Source of the DNA: Bacillus sp. DTU_2020_1000418_1_SI_GHA_SEK_038
Lineage (GTDB): Bacteria > Bacillota > Bacilli > Bacillales > Cytobacillaceae
DNA length: 64,000 bases
Direction of reading: 5' to 3'
NCBI RefSeq assembly: GCF_032341175.1
Contig: NZ_CP135435.1
Coordinates: forward strand, 2,728,001-2,792,000
Shown: piece by piece, positions 61,081 through 64,000 of the stretch
How the letters are laid out: every line of letters begins with the position of its first letter
Numbering within the stretch: the first letter of the stretch is position 1
Notes under the pieces: model-generated
The model's database searches: none
Told to the model about the DNA's origin: nothing
The model's input: the letters and a program-made list of their open reading frames with translations, nothing else
Position numbers and translations under genes: made by a program

Positions 61081-63487
61081 AATGCTCTGAAGTATCTAGC
61101 CATTTATTAAAATAACCAGTAGGTACACTGAAATAATCCTTTGTAAATCGTATAAACTCCTTCGTATCTACTTCTTTGTATTTAAAATGCTCATAATAGC
61201 TAGAAAGGAATTGCATGCTTACTTCCTTTACATCGTCTCCTTTTAATCTGTACTTATCCTCCATCATCTTTAACATTTCAATGGCAGGCTGTCCATAAAT
61301 AAAGCCTGTATTTTTTACTTTATCTAACGAAACATTTGAATATTGTCTGCCAATTGGAGGATTTGCAGCCTCTATACGCTCTATTCGGTTATATGGAATG
61401 CGAAATGCTTCTCTTCTGCTTTGATTTTTGCCAGCATAAAAATACATAGAGGTGGCAAACTCAGTCATGCCTTCATCAACCCATGCCTGATGATATTGAT
61501 CGTTCGCAACAACACCATAGAAATACTGATGAGCGATTTCATGGACTATGGCGTTTTTGTAAAAATACACATCCTCTATGTAAGGATTAATCGTTACTAC
61601 CCCTGAATATTCCATAAATGGACCATTATCCAAAATAATATCTAATTGCTTATGAGGATATTTCCCTATATTCTCCTGATAGAAACTTAAAGCATCTCTT
61701 GCTAACTCTAAAGTTTCCTTAATATTTTTCTGATGATCCGTCTTCGTGAACAATCGGATTTTGACCCCGTCATTAGCCTCCGTTTCATGGATATCCATAT
61801 CCTTAACAATGCCAATGAAGAAATCCCTCACTTTTTTTACTTTGATTTTCCCTTCACTTTCCTCTATTCGAGGGTCTTTATCGGATGAAGAAATAAGGGA
61901 GTACCCTTCTGGAATTTTATAAGTGACTTCAAAATTAGCAAAATCTGTATGGAAGGTCTCCATTCCATCATCATAATCTTCTTTATTCCATTTTCCATTT
62001 TGATAGGTTGCTAGCATTGGATACCAGTGAGCCAAATAATAATTTTCCTTTTCTTTTGAAAGGCGAACCCCCTCATTTGGAATCGTAATTGCATACTCTA
62101 TTTTAACTTGATGCTTTTTCTTTTTCTGCATGGATGAAGGGATGCTAATTATTAAATTATCATTATCCAAGCTATATGTTGCTTGATCGCCATTAATCAT
62201 GATTTCGTTCATTTGTACAGTAGAATACCCTTTAACAGATTGATAGGGATGCCCTTTTATAAAAGCATTTGGAATAAAATAAAAGGTGATGTCTTCCCAA
62301 TTATCATCTGATATATTTTTGATTTGAATATTTGCTGTTGTATGAAAGACACCCTTTGCATCCATTTCTACATGCATATCATAGTAGGCTTTACTGTCAT
62401 TTTTTACCCCTACATCTTTATCCTTTGTGGCTATGACATAAACTCCTGCTCCAATAAATACCATGACTAGGAAAGCGAAAGCAAGCCTTTCTCCTTTAGG
62501 GAGTAAACGCTTCCTTTTCTGATTTAATTGTTTGCGGATTGGTTTAATCCTTTGTGTCTGACCTGTTTGGATCCATGGCGTTCTTGAGTAGTTTGCCTGA
62601 AAGCGATTTTTTAGACCATTTGCCAATAAGCTAAAGGAAATAGTTGTAAATAAGAGAACCATTAAGGGGGTCATCAGAATATGAGTATTACCATTAATAT
62701 TTCCTCTAGCTTGTCCAACTAAACCAGACAGTTCCTTCGTTACTGACAAATATATAAGCGGATCAAATCGAACAGTTGTTCCGCCAATAAATATATTCAT
62801 GAGTGACAACTGGCCCATAATGGTAATAACATAAACAATTTCCAAAATGAACATAACTAATAATGTTTCCTTCATTTGCGGAAATATATGCTTCCAAATT
62901 AGTCTGTTTTTCCTGGCACCAAGAACATTTGCAGCCTCAATATAAACAGATTTATTTAATTCAGCCGTCTTTAGTCTCACGGTGGAAACAATACTAGGGA
63001 TACTAATGACAGAAGCTATCATAATAAAATATCCAATAAGAGTGCTTGAACTTAACTGACTATTAAAGCTGATTGGCCTCATAAAAAAATATAAAATGAG
63101 AAATAAAGGGATATAGCTCCAAGCATTTTCAAAAGCGCCAACCCAGCTAGGTGTTTTTTTCCACATGCCTGCATATAATCCCATTACTGTCCCAAGCAGC
63201 ATCTTTATACATGTAACAGCCAGTGCTACAAATACCGTAAAACGAATTCCATATAGGATCATCGTCATCAAATCATAGCCCCATTTATCTGTGCCTAATG
63301 GGTAGCTATCATTTATAAATGGTTGAATTGGAGGGGCTAATACCTTTCCATTCGTATATTGCGTTTCCAGCATCTCTGTTAATGAGTGTGGAGCCAGAAT
63401 TGGACCAAATACACAAAGAAAAAGGATGATTGATACGAAGAGGCTCCCTGCATATAAAGAATAATTGATGTTAAATAATTTATTCAT
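61079..63487 (-). CDS. Fused OppC-type ABC permease and M1 family metallopeptidase
   Basis: This is an 802-residue single frame. Residues 1-300 form a dipeptide-type (OppC/DppC) permease with six helices, GTDKWGYDLMTMILYGIR near the N terminus and an EAA loop, EAANVLGARKNRLIWKHI (184-201). A basic linker and helix near 335-353 lead to an extracytoplasmic M1 peptidase domain. HEIAH is at 649-653 with the third zinc ligand E672 (HExxH-x18-E) and FMEYSG at about 624-629 in place of GAMEN. It would sit in the membrane with the peptidase outside. The OppB-type partner gene overlaps its start by 8 nt. Confidence 0.9.
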   Translation of the reverse strand: MNKLFNINYSLYAGSLFVSIILFLCVFGPILAPHSLTEMLETQYTNGKVLAPPIQPFINDSYPLGTDKWGYDLMTMILYGIRFTVFVALAVTCIKMLLGTVMGLYAGMWKKTPSWVGAFENAWSYIPLFLILYFFMRPISFNSQLSSSTLIGYFIMIASVISIPSIVSTVRLKTAELNKSVYIEAANVLGARKNRLIWKHIFPQMKETLLVMFILEIVYVITIMGQLSLMNIFIGGTTVRFDPLIYLSVTKELSGLVGQARGNINGNTHILMTPLMVLLFTTISFSLLANGLKNRFQANYSRTPWIQTGQTQRIKPIRKQLNQKRKRLLPKGERLAFAFLVMVFIGAGVYVIATKDKDVGVKNDSKAYYDMHVEMDAKGVFHTTANIQIKNISDDNWEDITFYFIPNAFIKGHPYQSVKGYSTVQMNEIMINGDQATYSLDNDNLIISIPSSMQKKKKHQVKIEYAITIPNEGVRLSKEKENYYLAHWYPMLATYQNGKWNKEDYDDGMETFHTDFANFEVTYKIPEGYSLISSSDKDPRIEESEGKIKVKKVRDFFIGIVKDMDIHETEANDGVKIRLFTKTDHQKNIKETLELARDALSFYQENIGKYPHKQLDIILDNGPFMEYSGVVTINPYIEDVYFYKNAIVHEIAHQYFYGVVANDQYHQAWVDEGMTEFATSMYFYAGKNQSRREAFRIPYNRIERIEAANPPIGRQYSNVSLDKVKNTGFIYGQPAIEMLKMMEDKYRLKGDDVKEVSMQFLSSYYEHFKYKEVDTKEFIRFTKDYFSVPTGYFNKWLDTSEH

Positions 63488-64000
63488 AAATAAATCCTCG
63501 TTTAAAAAGGTAAAGTACTAGTCTAATCGATAAAAAGACGACTCCAGAAATCAAAAGCATCGAAAAAAGCCCAATTGCAATAGGCTGAATTTCATTACTT
63601 TGAAAAATGAATTTCGTGATACCTGATACATTCATAATGTACTCGACTATAAATAGATTACCGATGCTTAAGGAAATGACTTTAATTAGCTCGGCTTTAA
63701 TAAAGGGCTCAACATTTTTATAAACATGCTGGAAATTAATATAATTTAAACGCATTCCCTTTGCTACGGCTGTCTTGATATAATCTTCACTGCTCGTTTG
63801 AAGATATCTCACTGATACAAGCTTAAACATATATATTGTCGGTGCAATACTTACAAGCAAGGTCGGAAACCAAAGATTGAGCGCTCCCGCGTCAGCACGT
63901 AAAGAAATGATTCTAACCCCTGTTACCTTATAGAATTTCACCGCTAAAATCAAAGATAGAATAATAATAATAAAATCAGGTATCGCTGATAAAACGTTTA
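63480..64000 (-). CDS. OppB-type ABC permease (5' part beyond window)
   Basis: The frame is open to the window edge; the visible C-terminal portion of about 173 residues begins AIPDFIIIILSLILAVKF. The EAA-like loop is DYIKTAVAKGMRLNYINFQHV, and ends with a short basic tail FKRGFIYE. It is the first membrane subunit of a dipeptide/oligopeptide importer or nickel importer. The internal TTG at 63953 is not a start; codons upstream of it remain in frame without a stop. It overlaps the fused permease-peptidase gene. Confidence 0.85.
   Translation of the reverse strand, partial: NVLSAIPDFIIIILSLILAVKFYKVTGVRIISLRADAGALNLWFPTLLVSIAPTIYMFKLVSVRYLQTSSEDYIKTAVAKGMRLNYINFQHVYKNVEPFIKAELIKVISLSIGNLFIVEYIMNVSGITKFIFQSNEIQPIAIGLFSMLLISGVVFLSIRLVLYLFKRGFIYE

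Noticed and set aside
63951-63953. TTG at 63953 as the start of the OppB-type gene
   Set aside because: The frame remains open upstream to the window edge and the upstream residues (IPDFIIIILS) continue the permease homology.

Overview
The window is a piece of chromosome from a low-GC, endospore-forming Bacillaceae. Evidence is strong AGGAGG-type ribosome binding sites, frequent TTG starts, the spore genes sspL and cotD, a B-type RNase P RNA, and a gene order that follows the Bacillus subtilis ypgQ-metA-cspD-ypeQ-ypeP-ypdQ-sspL-ypcP-dynA-bpsB-bpsA-xpt-ypwA-ypvA-ypsC-rnpB-gpsB-ypsA-cotD-yprB-yprA stretch, with insertions. I cannot name the species; Bacillus, Neobacillus, Mesobacillus or Cytobacillus would all fit. 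There are no rRNA or tRNA genes, no CRISPR array, and no transposase or prophage genes.

Layout. 0-4.4 kb: a partial HD phosphohydrolase, a cysteine synthase and a sulfonate/nitrate-type ABC importer. 4.4-13 kb: DegV, an amidohydrolase, fhs behind a CcpA site, metA, an AIM24 protein with a methyltransferase, mntR and a TerC manganese-type exporter. 13-20 kb: an extra RNase J, a CtaG/DUF2243 pair, a RocB-like M20 peptidase and topoisomerase III. 20.5-24.1 kb: a quinone/electrophile-response cluster (azoreductase, MarR repressor, LLM flavoprotein, ring-cleaving dioxygenase) with shared promoter and operator sequences. 24.2-37.4 kb: cspD, two RNase H-like genes, sspL, a 5'-3' exonuclease, a sulfurtransferase, the double dynamin DynA, a tiny peptide gene under Fur-like sites, the alkylpyrone genes bpsBA, a lone CheX, and xpt behind a guanine riboswitch.

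37.5-46.7 kb: a ba3-type cytochrome oxidase, a transporter, carboxypeptidase Taq, an MFS transporter, three DUF2249 proteins, a polytopic His-rich membrane protein and a MIP18-type Fe-S assembly factor. 46.7-58.1 kb: DinG-like helicase, RNA methyltransferase, GGDEF-EAL protein, rnpB, gpsB, ypsA, cotD and the DNA-repair pair mrfB/mrfA. 58.2-61 kb: a Crp/Fnr regulator, a short hybrid-cluster protein and an Hsp20. 61-64 kb: a dipeptide-type ABC permease pair in which the second permease is fused to an M1 metallopeptidase.

Two points stand out. First, TGTGA-N6-TCAC palindromes occur before the ba3 oxidase, before the lone DUF2249 gene, before the DUF2249/membrane/MIP18 operon, and twice, in a 61-bp-period duplication, before hcp. 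In the first three the distance to a plausible -10 is that of a class II FNR promoter. This suggests a low-oxygen or nitrosative-stress regulon, possibly run by the local Crp/Fnr protein, which lacks an Fe-S cysteine cluster. Second, the ABC permease-M1 peptidase fusion points to coupled peptide import and trimming at the cell surface. The least-described part is the DUF2249 / membrane protein / MIP18 operon inside that regulon.
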